DNA from: Paenibacillus sp. V4I7
GTDB lineage: Bacteria; Bacillota; Bacilli; Paenibacillales; NBRC-103111
Length of the DNA stretch: 64,000 nt
Reading direction: 5' to 3'
Assembly: GCF_030817275.1 (NCBI RefSeq)
Contig: NZ_JAUSZD010000002.1
Coordinates: 1,488,001-1,552,000, forward strand
The translations under genes were made by a program, and so were the position numbers. Below the pieces are notes generated by a model that was given only the letters and a program-made list of their open reading frames with translations, was not told the DNA's origin and did not search any database. Below are positions 11,201-19,655 of this stretch, piece by piece. How positions within the stretch are numbered: position 1 is the stretch's first letter; each line of letters starts with the position of its first letter.

Positions 11201-13991
11201 CTTTGGAACCGCAGCTTACGCACCAGGAAAGGTCGGGCAAGGGATCAGCTTGAACGGCACGGATGGCTACGTTATGCTGCCGGCCTCGCACCCTATGTCC
11301 GCTTACAACGAGATCACCCTCGCAACTTGGGTGTATTGGAATGGAAGCAGCCAGTGGCAGCGGATCTTCGACTTTGGCAACAACACGAATCAATACATGT
11401 TCCTTACGCCGAAATCGGGCAGTAATAAGCTGCTGTTCGATATCAAGAACGGCAGCAGCGAACAATCCGTGGAAACTGCGCAATTGCCTGCCAATCAATG
11501 GGTGCATGTGGCGGTGACGCTGGGGAATGGCACGGCGAAGCTGTATGTGGGAGGCGCGCTGAAGGCGACCAAAAGCGGTTTCACGATCAAACCGAGCGAT
11601 TTACAGCCTGGCACGAACTACATCGGCAAAAGCCAGTTTGCCGATCCGCTGTTTAACGGCATGATCGATGAATTCCGCGTATACAATCGCGTCTTAAGCG
11701 ATGCCGAAATTGGGGCCGTGTATAACCAACCAGGAAATGGAGCTGACAAGAGCTTACTTACATTCTTGCTGGATCAAGCTGCTGCAGCAGGCAATGCCGG
11801 CATCTATACGGCTGACAGCGTGCAAGCTTTGCAGCAGGCAATACCTGGAGCGCAGGCTGTCGCCTCCGACTCCGGCGCAAGCCAGGCTCAAGTCGACACC
11901 GCAGCCGACAGCTTACGCACGGCCTATGAAGGTCTGGTCTATCTGCCGGGCGTTCCGGCGATCGCTCCTGTCATGGATAAAGCCGTCATCGCGGGCAATC
12001 AGCTCGCCTTCAAGCTTCATCAGTTGAACTCCGTTGCCGGCACCATATTCAGTGTCAGCGGACTGCCGCAAGGAGCGGTTTTCGATGCGGATAAGCGTAC
12101 CGTCGTATGGATACCGGACAGAACGCAGGGAGGCGTCTATACCGTAACCTTAACAGCTGCAACGAACGGAGGGACAACTTCCCGTACTGTCAAGATCACC
12201 GTTAAGGGTCAACCGGTCATCGCTTCCAATGAAACTGTGGAGCTTATGTCAAAACAGGCGTTTACGTATCAGGTAAGAGCAACGGATCCGACGGGTGCCA
12301 CGCTGACCTACAGCGCAGCCAAGCTGCCTTCGGGCGCGGCGCTCAACTCGGTCACGGGCGTCTTCACATGGACTCCTGCTCATGCGAATTATGGCGACAA
12401 CTTTGTCACCTTTATAGTGAGCAACGGATTGTATAAGATCAGCCAAACAGTTGATTTCAAGGTCAATCTCGGCATGTTGAAGCCTGACGGCTACACCAAG
12501 GGCAGCTACTACCTGTATGAGAAGGAATTCAAGCGGATCCAAGCTGCGCTCGCTTTGCCTGGTGCCGATAAAGCGGCGCTTGTAGCACAGCTCGCTCAAG
12601 CAGAAGCGGCGCTGGTGTCAACAATCACACTCACTGCGCCGAAAGTTGATGTGACGTCTTCGATGGTCGTTGCTTCCACTGTAGCCTGGCCTAACGCCAG
12701 CGCAGGGTCGGCCGCAGTGAACGGATGGCGGGCGTTTGACGGTAATACGGGCACCTATACCGATACCACGGCCAACCCAAGCTGGATTCTCATCGATTTG
12801 GGTGAAGGCAATGCCAAATCCATCGGCAGTCTCAGGTTCTATCCGAGAAGCAATTTTGTTCCCCGGATCAACGGCTCGATCATTCAAGGTTCGGGCGATG
12901 GAACGAACTGGACCGATCTTTATACGATTAACGGCATAGGTGCGTTGGCATGGAATTCAGGCGTGATCACGAATACGACGGCCTTCCGTTATCTGCGCTT
13001 CTATTCTCCGGGCGGGAGCTCGAACGTCGCCGAGCTCGAGTTCTACGAGAAGCCGATCGACCGAACCCTGATCAATGTCTTGAATTCGGAAATCAAAGCG
13101 CTGAACGGCACGCAGTACGCGGCGAATCAATGGCAAGCTCTACAGAATGCACTCGACAAAATGAATGCTGTGCCGGCTGCCGCGTCTCAAGAGATCATTG
13201 ATGCGGCTACCGCGGATGTGATTGCCGCGCTGAAGGCGCTGCCGCCGGTGACGACGGCTGCTGTCTCACCAGCTCAGCCGGATGGGCTTAATGGATGGTA
13301 TGTACACGCTGTAACAGTTAGCCTTAATGTTTATGACAATCTGTCGGGCACAGCCAAAACCGAGTACAGTCTGGACGGCGGCCATACATGGCGGGCTTAT
13401 ACATCGGCGTTAGCGTTCGACAAAGATGACAAATATACCGTGAGCTACCGTTCGACGGACAATGCCGGTAATGCTGAAGAGGCCAAAATAATTAGTTTCA
13501 ATCTGGATGCGACTCTACCTGCGATTACGGTTTCCGGCGTGGTGTACGGAACGTTCAACGATTCCGGGGATATGACTCCGATCATTAAGCTGAGCGATAA
13601 CTTGTCCGGAGTTGACGGCAGCAAGACAACAGTCACGCTGGATACGTATGGCATACAGCAAGGAGCGACTATTCCGCTTTATACGCTGCCTCTCGGCTCG
13701 CACACACTGGTCGTGACGGCAAGCGACCTGGCAGGGAATACGAACAGCCAGACGATCATGTTCCAGACTACGACAAGCATCCAATCCTTGCAGGCTTTGG
13801 TCACTCGCTTTATAAATATGGGATGGATCGATAACCCGGGAATTGCCAAAAGCTTGCAAAGCAAATTGGCTGCGAACAATCTGCCCGATTTCGTGAACGA
13901 AGTGCAGGCGCAAAGCAGCAAGCATATCTCTGCGCAAGCCGCAGACTACTTGCTTCGGGATGCCAAGTATTTGTCCGCCTCCGTAAAATGA
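8241..13991 (+). CDS. Giant secreted alginate-lyase-like multidomain protein with FIMAH tail
   Basis: A secreted protein of 1916 residues. The start at 8241 follows GGAGGAG at 8228-8234; the ATG at 8226 overlaps that RBS and is unlikely. The signal peptide ends near AAA|E. The lyase domain (about 55-465) is closely similar to the preceding gene and keeps NYRFMNQHLYP and EMGRDQAH. After a beta-sandwich (475-595), Ig-like (600-690) and discoidin-like (750-895) part, the C-terminus diverges. It has FIVAR-like helices, a LamG jelly-roll (about 970-1165), two putative Ig domains, an F5/8C domain (about 1465-1605), another FIVAR-like unit, OmpL47-like repeats and a C-terminal FIMAH domain (about 1845-1916). 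It probably binds and cleaves a polysaccharide outside the cell. Confidence 0.8.
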   Translation: MKLRKRLRFGNSLKRMLSLLVSLCLMATILPLAAGVAAAETTASMITDYQPTINEVIDASGFKHPGVGLTKDILENMRTQVREQKEPWNTYFNQMLLSSAAARNVGSNNQGADPMKPASDAFNSQGFNGRFIADGLKAYTQAILYVVTGDETYRANAMHIIRIWSQMDPAKYVYFTDAHIHTGIPLNRMVTAAEILKYTSTQTEELKWTDKDTTDFTTNLITPVIETFQHTNYRFMNQHLYPLIGAMAGYIFTGNKDRYNEGVEWFTVNKTAVDQGQNGAIKQLFRLVDKNDLTGETVNPPVVQHVEMGRDQAHGAGDVTNAEILARLLLAQETKVDPVVGTVSTAPNAVGPYEFLNDRILDAAEYFAKFMIGYDTPWIPVAAHTDVNGNPTIIYKELSQQYRGRLTQNTWELFYYYKYVKGINMEERAPYFTQMFADRVFYNWDGVDGGGDFWLFIPKAAEAEGTKYLVKTITEPLREIEDRYTAFDSNSTTKQEGDTSFAQIKATEAGSKIALVGAGTGEKTIGFRIRTNGVAKLEMSYSINDTLTLPDTKGQWRYVTYKMNDFQGFGDLAYFKVIGAGTKVDIDHLNYQAGTLLTPPVFSSGNKAVHLFTYAGSQATINYDFSATDASATDVVTYQIDNKPEGVVFNESTGAFSWKPTQAGTYSFVVGASDGTTVTAKDVIVVVTNDRQSTVSAVIAPYNANISYISSTLDNYNRAYADVMNLISSASDDVFYQKLSDLNNAVEGLQLLTPLLSDGSMDYSNMFVSSTFGTQLPNLLDNYAGSFAGYYLAQNLSYFMDFGPNNKVSANAFGLQVRASFPERVGGTAIFGSNDRVNWTRLTPGLTTVTEDMQTLEVQDDLKNQEFRYLKIQMIQPSSTMIELSEFRIFGERHEMVDKIPGTIAEALAEAAKLPAENYTKQSYYLFQKELEYVKNAVGNPDYTEQELINEIYDARSLLVPYMTSLYSLEGNAKNTFGFSSSTDGTVFGTAAYAPGKVGQGISLNGTDGYVMLPASHPMSAYNEITLATWVYWNGSSQWQRIFDFGNNTNQYMFLTPKSGSNKLLFDIKNGSSEQSVETAQLPANQWVHVAVTLGNGTAKLYVGGALKATKSGFTIKPSDLQPGTNYIGKSQFADPLFNGMIDEFRVYNRVLSDAEIGAVYNQPGNGADKSLLTFLLDQAAAAGNAGIYTADSVQALQQAIPGAQAVASDSGASQAQVDTAADSLRTAYEGLVYLPGVPAIAPVMDKAVIAGNQLAFKLHQLNSVAGTIFSVSGLPQGAVFDADKRTVVWIPDRTQGGVYTVTLTAATNGGTTSRTVKITVKGQPVIASNETVELMSKQAFTYQVRATDPTGATLTYSAAKLPSGAALNSVTGVFTWTPAHANYGDNFVTFIVSNGLYKISQTVDFKVNLGMLKPDGYTKGSYYLYEKEFKRIQAALALPGADKAALVAQLAQAEAALVSTITLTAPKVDVTSSMVVASTVAWPNASAGSAAVNGWRAFDGNTGTYTDTTANPSWILIDLGEGNAKSIGSLRFYPRSNFVPRINGSIIQGSGDGTNWTDLYTINGIGALAWNSGVITNTTAFRYLRFYSPGGSSNVAELEFYEKPIDRTLINVLNSEIKALNGTQYAANQWQALQNALDKMNAVPAAASQEIIDAATADVIAALKALPPVTTAAVSPAQPDGLNGWYVHAVTVSLNVYDNLSGTAKTEYSLDGGHTWRAYTSALAFDKDDKYTVSYRSTDNAGNAEEAKIISFNLDATLPAITVSGVVYGTFNDSGDMTPIIKLSDNLSGVDGSKTTVTLDTYGIQQGATIPLYTLPLGSHTLVVTASDLAGNTNSQTIMFQTTTSIQSLQALVTRFINMGWIDNPGIAKSLQSKLAANNLPDFVNEVQAQSSKHISAQAADYLLRDAKYLSASVK

Positions 13992-14031
13992 CGTATCAAA
14001 TTTGCTTAGTATAATAGTCTTTTGTTTTTCA

Positions 14032-14091
14032 GCTCCCTCTTGTGCAGACAGTATGGAAATAAACTTTCCAATTGTACGAGAGGGAGTTTTT
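14032..14091 (+). terminator. Intrinsic terminator after the second giant lyase
   Basis: CTCCCTCTTGTgCA pairs with TGtACGAGAGGGAG, with a nested TGGAAA/TTTCCA pair, followed by TTTTT. Confidence 0.75.
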
Positions 14092-14235
14092 CATACACCC
14101 TGATTCGGAAAGGCAGTATTAGGGCAAAGCAAAGTTGATATTTTGCAAGGGGGGGATGCGATTGGAGAAACGCCGGTAAAGTAGCTGCTGCGAAAAAAAG
14201 GCTAATGAATGGTCAAAACAAAAAGGAGATGATTT

Positions 14236-16311
14236 ATGATGAAGAAGATGTTAGCGTTTTCAATTATTTTAAGTCTTCTGGTGAGCATGATAGGGTATGG
14301 TAATAAAGGACAAGCAGCTACTGCCTTTGTACATCCTGGCATCCTGCATACACAGACAGATTTCGACCGCATGAATCAGATGGTTAACGCGGGCACACAG
14401 CCGTATCTAGACGGTTATAATCAACTGTTGGGCAGCCCTCTTTCATCATCCAATTGGACCCCGCGTGCTACGGATACGATCATTCGCGGCGGTGATGGCG
14501 ACAATGTATCCTTGTTGTACGTCGATGTTGCCCGCGCTTACCAGAATGCCTTACTATGGAAGATCACCGGAAACACGGCTAACGGCGACACGGCGCGTAA
14601 CATTCTGAACGCTTGGTCGTCCACACTTACGACGGTCTCCGGCAATGCCGACCGCTATTTGGCTGCCGGACTTTTCGGATATCAAATGGCTAACGCGGCA
14701 GAGATTATGCGCGGCTATTCCGGTTTTAACGTGACCCAGATGCAAACCATGCTGTTGGATGTATTTTATAAGCCTCTTAACGAGCGCTTCCTTATTGGTA
14801 ATGAATACGGTGGGGATCACAACGGCGCATACATCCAAAATTACTGGGCGAACTGGGATTTGGCCAATATGGCGGCGACAGTTGCAATTGGCATTTTCAC
14901 TGACCGCCGGGATATCTACGACATAGGAATCGAATACTTTAAACATGGCGCTGGAAACGGTTCCATCTATAATGCGATTCCATTCCTGCACCCGGGTGGG
15001 CTCGCACAGTGGCAGGAGTCCGGGCGCGACCAGCCGCACACACAGCTGGGCATTGGATTAATGGCTTCGATAAATGAAATGGCTTGGAATCAAGGCGACG
15101 ACTTATATGGGTGGGCCAATAACCGCTTCTTTCGCGCCGCCGAATACGTTGCCAAATATAACAACGGAGATGATAACGTACCGTTTGCGACCTACGAATG
15201 GGGCTCTGGCACAAACGGCGCTGTTCAAACACAAACGGTCATATCGGGCGCCGGTCGCAACGAATTACGTCCGGTTTGGGAAATGATTTACAACCATTAC
15301 GCAAACCGTAAGGGGCTGTCGGTGCCCAATATTGCCGCACGCGCCCAGCTAATGAGACCTGAAGGCGGCCCTAACACCCAATGGCCTTCGACATTTGACC
15401 AGCCCGGACTCGGTACACTTCTCTATACCCGGCCGTCCGGCAGCGGTGGAACTGCAACTCTTCCTGGCGGAAATATTCCCGACGGCACTTATCGTTTCAT
15501 TGTGCGCCACAACAGCAAGGCTATGGATGCAGCCGGAACAGCAAGTGGTTCAAGTATACAGCAATGGACATCTAATGGGGGAACTGATCAGCAGTGGACT
15601 GTGACCCATCTTGGCGGAGGTCAATATAGCGTCAAGAATGTGCAGAGCGGACTATATTTGGATATAGCAAGTGCCTCTTTGGATCATGGCGCCAAATTTA
15701 AGTTGTGGACCAGTAATGGCGGAGACAATCAGAAATTTGCTTTTATCCCTGTAGGCAGCGGTTATCATCGTATCACCCCAGTGCATAGTAACAAGCCAGC
15801 TGACGTGGAAGGTATCTCCACAGCAGATGGAGCCCTTATACAGCAATGGCGATATACGCTTGGCAGTCATCAGCAGTGGAAGCTCGAACCGATATCAGTA
15901 AACGTTCGCTTGCAATCGTATAATAATTCGGACCGTTACGTGCGGCACTCTAACTATCGTGCACGGATAGATGCTAATGTTTCTCCGGCTCAAGACGCAC
16001 AGTTTAAGATGGTTTCCGGATTAGCCGATTCGAACGGGGTTTCTTTCGAATCCATCAACTTCCCTGGTCGCTTCCTGCATGTCCGTTCCAATGGAGAGGT
16101 ATGGCTGGATCAGAACGATAGCACGACAACTTTCAAAAGTGATGCAACCTTCCGTCGCGTGGCCGGATTGGCGGATGCCCAAAAATCGTCCTACCAAATG
16201 TGGACGGATTCTACCAAATTTCTGCGCCACTCCAATTATCTGATGTATGCTCAGGCTGGATCAGGATCAACGTTTAACGCGGATGCGACATTCACTGAGG
16301 TCGCTCCTTAG
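14236..16311 (+). CDS. Secreted alginate-lyase-like enzyme with CBM13 and AbfB domains
   Basis: A secreted protein of 691 residues. AGGAG lies about 8 nt before the ATG, and a second ATG directly follows it. The signal peptide ends near QAA|T (residue 28). An alginate_lyase-type domain spans about 32-365, with GGDHNGAY and an ESGRDQPHT motif (about 261-269) that parallels EMGRDQAH in the two upstream giants. A ricin-type beta-trefoil (CBM13, about 412-552, with repeated QQW motifs) and an AbfB-like beta-trefoil (CBM42, about 553-691) follow. The CBM42-like domain suggests binding to arabinofuranose-bearing polymers (family knowledge). The substrate of the lyase itself is unknown. It has its own terminator and is probably monocistronic. 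Confidence 0.8.
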   Translation: MMKKMLAFSIILSLLVSMIGYGNKGQAATAFVHPGILHTQTDFDRMNQMVNAGTQPYLDGYNQLLGSPLSSSNWTPRATDTIIRGGDGDNVSLLYVDVARAYQNALLWKITGNTANGDTARNILNAWSSTLTTVSGNADRYLAAGLFGYQMANAAEIMRGYSGFNVTQMQTMLLDVFYKPLNERFLIGNEYGGDHNGAYIQNYWANWDLANMAATVAIGIFTDRRDIYDIGIEYFKHGAGNGSIYNAIPFLHPGGLAQWQESGRDQPHTQLGIGLMASINEMAWNQGDDLYGWANNRFFRAAEYVAKYNNGDDNVPFATYEWGSGTNGAVQTQTVISGAGRNELRPVWEMIYNHYANRKGLSVPNIAARAQLMRPEGGPNTQWPSTFDQPGLGTLLYTRPSGSGGTATLPGGNIPDGTYRFIVRHNSKAMDAAGTASGSSIQQWTSNGGTDQQWTVTHLGGGQYSVKNVQSGLYLDIASASLDHGAKFKLWTSNGGDNQKFAFIPVGSGYHRITPVHSNKPADVEGISTADGALIQQWRYTLGSHQQWKLEPISVNVRLQSYNNSDRYVRHSNYRARIDANVSPAQDAQFKMVSGLADSNGVSFESINFPGRFLHVRSNGEVWLDQNDSTTTFKSDATFRRVAGLADAQKSSYQMWTDSTKFLRHSNYLMYAQAGSGSTFNADATFTEVAP

Positions 16312-16369
16312 GCCAAGTATTTTTCCAGAGGGCAGCTTCTTGTAACTCTCTGGAAGAAATATGGATATC

Positions 16370-16403
16370 GGAGGATGGTAAATCTGCCATCCTCCCTTTT
16401 TTT
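16370..16403 (+). terminator. Intrinsic terminator of the CBM13/AbfB lyase gene
   Basis: GGAGGATGG pairs with CCATCCTCC around an 8-nt loop, followed by seven T. Confidence 0.85.
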
Positions 16404-16408
16404 GTGGA

Positions 16409-16546
16409 TTCGGTACAGCCGCCATTTCCTTTGCGGAGAAACCATGCATCTACACCATCACGTACACGGCTACCGACAAAGCAGGCAACAAAACAGTAAA
16501 AACTGCAACCGTCACAGTGCCGCATGATCAATCCGGCAATAACTAA
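16409..16546 (+). pseudogene. Stranded C-terminal tail of a giant-lyase paralogue
   Basis: An open frame of about 45 codons without a start encodes FGTAA... then [17 protein letters not shown] and ends [11 protein letters not shown]-stop. The gene ending at 8096 ends almost identically ([27 protein letters not shown]-stop). DNA similarity starts at TTCGGTACAGCCGCCA and is preceded directly by the terminator of the neighbouring gene. This is the last part of a former paralogue whose body has been deleted or replaced. It has no RBS or start codon, so it is not expected to be expressed. Confidence 0.8.
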
Positions 16547-16561
16547 AAAGGACCAAGTTAA

Positions 16562-16590
16562 GGGAGGAAGGCATTTGTGCCTTCCTCCCG
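16562..16590 (+). terminator. Stem-loop behind the stranded tail
   Basis: GGGAGGAAGGCA pairs with TGCCTTCCTCCC. It corresponds in position and motif (CTTCCTCCC) to the hairpin after the intact paralogue at 8112-8151, so it probably came with the lost gene. Confidence 0.6.
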
Positions 16591-16642
16591 ATTCCAATCA
16601 TGAGTCATAATGAGGTGAATACAGCGTATGTCATGGGCTATT

Positions 16643-16682
16643 AAAAAGCGGATTAGAGCTTTAACTCTTATCCGCTTTTTTT
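16643..16682 (-). terminator. Bidirectional terminator, 3' of pspC
   Basis: AAAAAGCGGATtAGAG pairs with CTCTTATCCGCTTTTT. The A- and T-rich flanks allow termination in both directions. Confidence 0.8.
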
Positions 16683-16878
16683 ATATGTGGCTATAAGGCA
16701 TTTTCGGAACAAGAATAGAGCCGATGAAGTAAAGCAGTGTGATGGTTCCAAAGCTGCACAGAGCAGCAAAAACAACGATTAGACGAATGATGGTTGGATT
16801 AACTCCGAGCCATTCTGCAATTCCTCCGCAAAGGCCGGTTAATTTACTATCTGTAGTGGATCTGAATAATTTGTTCAT
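16681..16878 (-). CDS. pspC: PspC domain protein
   Basis: A 65-residue membrane protein with the PspC domain. It has the N-terminal LTGLCGGIAEWLGVNPTIIR motif and a hydrophobic segment at about 33-58. PspC proteins are linked to envelope-stress responses. The length is normal for stand-alone PspC in Firmicutes. A GAGAGGAG RBS precedes the ATG on the minus strand. It is monocistronic and unrelated to the sugar genes around it. Confidence 0.9.
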   Translation of the reverse strand: MNKLFRSTTDSKLTGLCGGIAEWLGVNPTIIRLIVVFAALCSFGTITLLYFIGSILVPKMPYSHI

Positions 16879-17045
16879 CGTATAAGTCTCCTCTCAAATA
16901 TAAGCATTTTGTATGTCTGCTTCGTTCTTATGTCTTTATTGTAGCTTCTTTGAACTTCTACGAAAACGGACCGTTGGCGGTTATGGAAGCTGTACTAAAG
17001 TCGGGGATGTTCCACTACTTAAGGGGAGTTTAGTCTTCGACCCTC

Positions 17046-17067
17046 AGCCCATTGCTGTGGGCTTTTT
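17046..17067 (+). terminator. Terminator-like hairpin in the pspC-regulator gap
   Basis: AGCCCA pairs with TGGGCT, followed by TTTTT. The 317-nt gap 16879-17195 holds no supported gene. A frame without a start runs into this hairpin, so it may mark the end of a lost gene. Confidence 0.55.
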
Positions 17068-17195
17068 GCTGTCCAACTAAAGGCCATATAGTTCCATTAA
17101 GTCTGACATTTTCATTAAGTTTTAATAAGTTCAAAGGGAATAACCTCTGAATAAAGAAATAAACAGTAGCAGGTATTCTAAACGGGAGGCTGAAC

Positions 17196-19433
17196 ATGGG
17201 AAAAACGTTATTTCATCGGCTGCTGCTTTCGTATATACCAATCTTTTTTATCGTTGTCACGTTTACGTTTTTCGTCTTTTTTCAGCTGCTAAGCGAGCAA
17301 AGCCGCAAGGAGGCGCTGAACGCCAACAAAATGCTGTCACTACAGGCGATGCGCCTGATCGATACCTCCCTGAAAGCAATTGACAATATGGTGATGACCG
17401 AATCGATTAACAATAAGCAATTGATTGATTTCTTCAATAATGAAGCAAAAGATAACGTTTACATCAATATAAGTGCGGTAAAAAAAATGCAAGATATGAT
17501 CTCTTCCTATCCAATTATCGATTCGATCTATTTGGTGCGTTTTGAAGACAATTTCGTTCTCAGCAATGCGACAAGCGATCAGCTCAGCAATTATAAGGAT
17601 GAGCCGTTCATTAAGCGAGCCATGGTTCCACAGTTGTCCAAACACTGGTCAGGCGTTAGAGACTTTGAGCAGTTTACGGTCAAAGGCAGCAAGCCTGTTG
17701 TCAGTCTTGTCCGGGGGGCGCCGTTCATAACGAGCGAGAAAGGAATGATCGTTGTCAATGTGGCGACCGATTCTTTGCAAAAAAATATCGCCGACCTGTA
17801 CGATTCGAAAGCAAGCTTTATCGGGGTTCAGGATGCTTCAGGCAACGATTTGTTTAAAGATGCGAGCTCTAATGAACAAGCAAGGGTATTCTCCAATTAC
17901 GTATCGAGCTATACAGGATGGTCTTATCAAAGCGGACTTGTCAACGGCAGGGTGTTTCATATCGTCTCCTCGCTATATAATGTGTGGTTTATTATCGGGA
18001 TCGCGATGATTGTGTTTGGATTCATATGGCTGGTTTATGTGACCAGACGCAATTCCAAACCGCTTGAGCAGATTGTGGCGCGTATTCGCGGTTACCGTCT
18101 TCCACTGTCAGGTAGTGTGTCCAAGGAGGGCGGGGATGAGTTTTCGTTCATCGAATCGGCGCTCGTAAATATTATTGAGCAGTCCAATCAGTATCAGCAA
18201 AAGCACAAAGAAGATATGCATCTTCGAACGAAGTATTTGTTTCATCAGCTCATTGAAGGCGGTACGGGCTTAACGATTGATGAATGGATGGAAGAAACGA
18301 GCAGCCTGCAGCTTCCGCGCCCTTCCGACGGACAAGTGGTGCTTGTGATCGAAATGGATAAATACAATGAATTTTGCCGCCAATACTCGCGCATAGACCA
18401 GAATCTGCTTAAATTCGCCCTTCGCAGCGTCATTCAGGAGCTTGCCCCTAAGCATGAGCTTGAGTTGTGGGCAGAGTGGACTTCCGCGTCTCAGCTCAGC
18501 GTCATGGTGTTCGTCGACAGCGAGGAGGAGACCAGCGAGCATTCTGCGATTCTCGAGCTTTTTGAAAGCGTACGTGTGTGGACGCAGGATAACCTTAAGT
18601 TTACGGTAACTATCGGTATCGGCGAGCAAGTTGTACAACTTTCCGATGTTGCAAATTCGTATAAAGAGGCGCTTACGGCGCTGAAACACAAAATTGTGCT
18701 CGGGGAAAACCGGCTCATTACAAGCAAGCACATCGCAAATCACGGTCAAGCCGAAGTGTTCTCGCATCTGAACGCGATTCGCTCCATTGTTCAGTCGTTC
18801 AGACTGCTCGATGACGAATGGATGGTGAAGTACGACGAGTTGTTTGGTGAAATGAAACAGGGGCTGCTGACGAAGGACGAGATTACGAATCTGATGAATT
18901 ATTTAATTTATTATTTGGGCAGGGAAATGGCGGGATTGACGAAAGAGTTTCAAGAAATATGGGTAAGGGACGGTTTGCCCAAGCTCAGCGAAACCATTGA
19001 TCATTGCCATTCACTCGGCCAAATGCGGGAAGAGACCTTGGCCGTGCTGAATAGTCTAGCCACTGTTTTGCAGGAAGCGCAGGAGCAGCGTCTGCATGCA
19101 GCTACGATTCGCGATATGCGGAAATTCATCGAAGAGCAATACGCCAATCCGAATATGTCGCTCGATTATCTCAGCTCAAACTTCAACATCAATGCCAAAT
19201 ATGTAAGTAAGCTGTTTAAGGAAGAGACCGGACAGAAGTTCGTCGACTTCCTGATCGATATCCGCATGCAGGTTGCACAGCGTCTCCTTGCGGAATCGCA
19301 AGTCTCCATGCAGGAGGTAGCTGAACAGGTCGGTTATACGAGCGCGATCTCATTCAGTCGCGCGTTTAAGAAAGTGGTTGGCTGCTCCCCCAGCGAATTC
19401 CGCGAGGAAGCAGCACGTAGGGAGACTGGGTGA
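17196..19433 (+). CDS. YesS-like membrane-bound AraC-family regulator
   Basis: A 745-residue single-component regulator. TM1 (about 9-30) and TM2 (about 264-284) enclose an extracellular sensor region. A HAMP-like linker and a central domain follow, and the last 110 residues (about 635-740) form a two-helix-turn-helix AraC domain (SLDYLSSNFNINAKYVSKLF, then VAEQVGYTSAISFSRAFK). Size and layout match Bacillus YesS and YtdP. It probably senses an extracellular sugar signal and activates the downstream importer, GH29 and isomerase genes, which start about 220 nt later. GGGAGG precedes the ATG. A clear hairpin ends the gene. Confidence 0.85.
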   Translation: MGKTLFHRLLLSYIPIFFIVVTFTFFVFFQLLSEQSRKEALNANKMLSLQAMRLIDTSLKAIDNMVMTESINNKQLIDFFNNEAKDNVYINISAVKKMQDMISSYPIIDSIYLVRFEDNFVLSNATSDQLSNYKDEPFIKRAMVPQLSKHWSGVRDFEQFTVKGSKPVVSLVRGAPFITSEKGMIVVNVATDSLQKNIADLYDSKASFIGVQDASGNDLFKDASSNEQARVFSNYVSSYTGWSYQSGLVNGRVFHIVSSLYNVWFIIGIAMIVFGFIWLVYVTRRNSKPLEQIVARIRGYRLPLSGSVSKEGGDEFSFIESALVNIIEQSNQYQQKHKEDMHLRTKYLFHQLIEGGTGLTIDEWMEETSSLQLPRPSDGQVVLVIEMDKYNEFCRQYSRIDQNLLKFALRSVIQELAPKHELELWAEWTSASQLSVMVFVDSEEETSEHSAILELFESVRVWTQDNLKFTVTIGIGEQVVQLSDVANSYKEALTALKHKIVLGENRLITSKHIANHGQAEVFSHLNAIRSIVQSFRLLDDEWMVKYDELFGEMKQGLLTKDEITNLMNYLIYYLGREMAGLTKEFQEIWVRDGLPKLSETIDHCHSLGQMREETLAVLNSLATVLQEAQEQRLHAATIRDMRKFIEEQYANPNMSLDYLSSNFNINAKYVSKLFKEETGQKFVDFLIDIRMQVAQRLLAESQVSMQEVAEQVGYTSAISFSRAFKKVVGCSPSEFREEAARRETG

Positions 19434-19503
19434 AATTGGTTAAGCGGTAGAAAAGAGTTTGCAGAGCTTGTTCACCTATCAGTTTAATAATGATTATCCA
19501 GCA

Positions 19504-19530
19504 GCAGCTCCGGCTATTAACCGGAGCTGC
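19504..19530 (+). terminator. Stem-loop after the YesS-like gene
   Basis: GCAGCTCCGG pairs perfectly with CCGGAGCTGC around CTATTAA, followed by gcgTATTTT. Confidence 0.7.
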
Positions 19531-19615
19531 GCGTATTTTCAGGCTATGCGAAAAAGGTTAGGGCCACGATTCTTGTTTCTTGCAGCATCCTATTATCACA
19601 CTCTAATATTAAGTT

Positions 19616-19630
19616 ATGAAAGCGCCATCA
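19616..19630 (+). promoter_or_regulatory. Candidate cre (CcpA) site upstream of the first importer
   Basis: ATGAAAGCGCCATCA matches the cre consensus with one mismatch and lies 25 nt before the first permease. This suggests glucose repression of the importer-GH29 operon. Confidence 0.4.
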
Positions 19631-19655
19631 GCACAGACGAAAGGAGAAGGAGCTA

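Noticed and set aside
16969-17095. Possible small gene between pspC and the YesS-like regulator
   Set aside because: The frame has no start codon or RBS and reads into a hairpin. It was noted only as a possible remnant.
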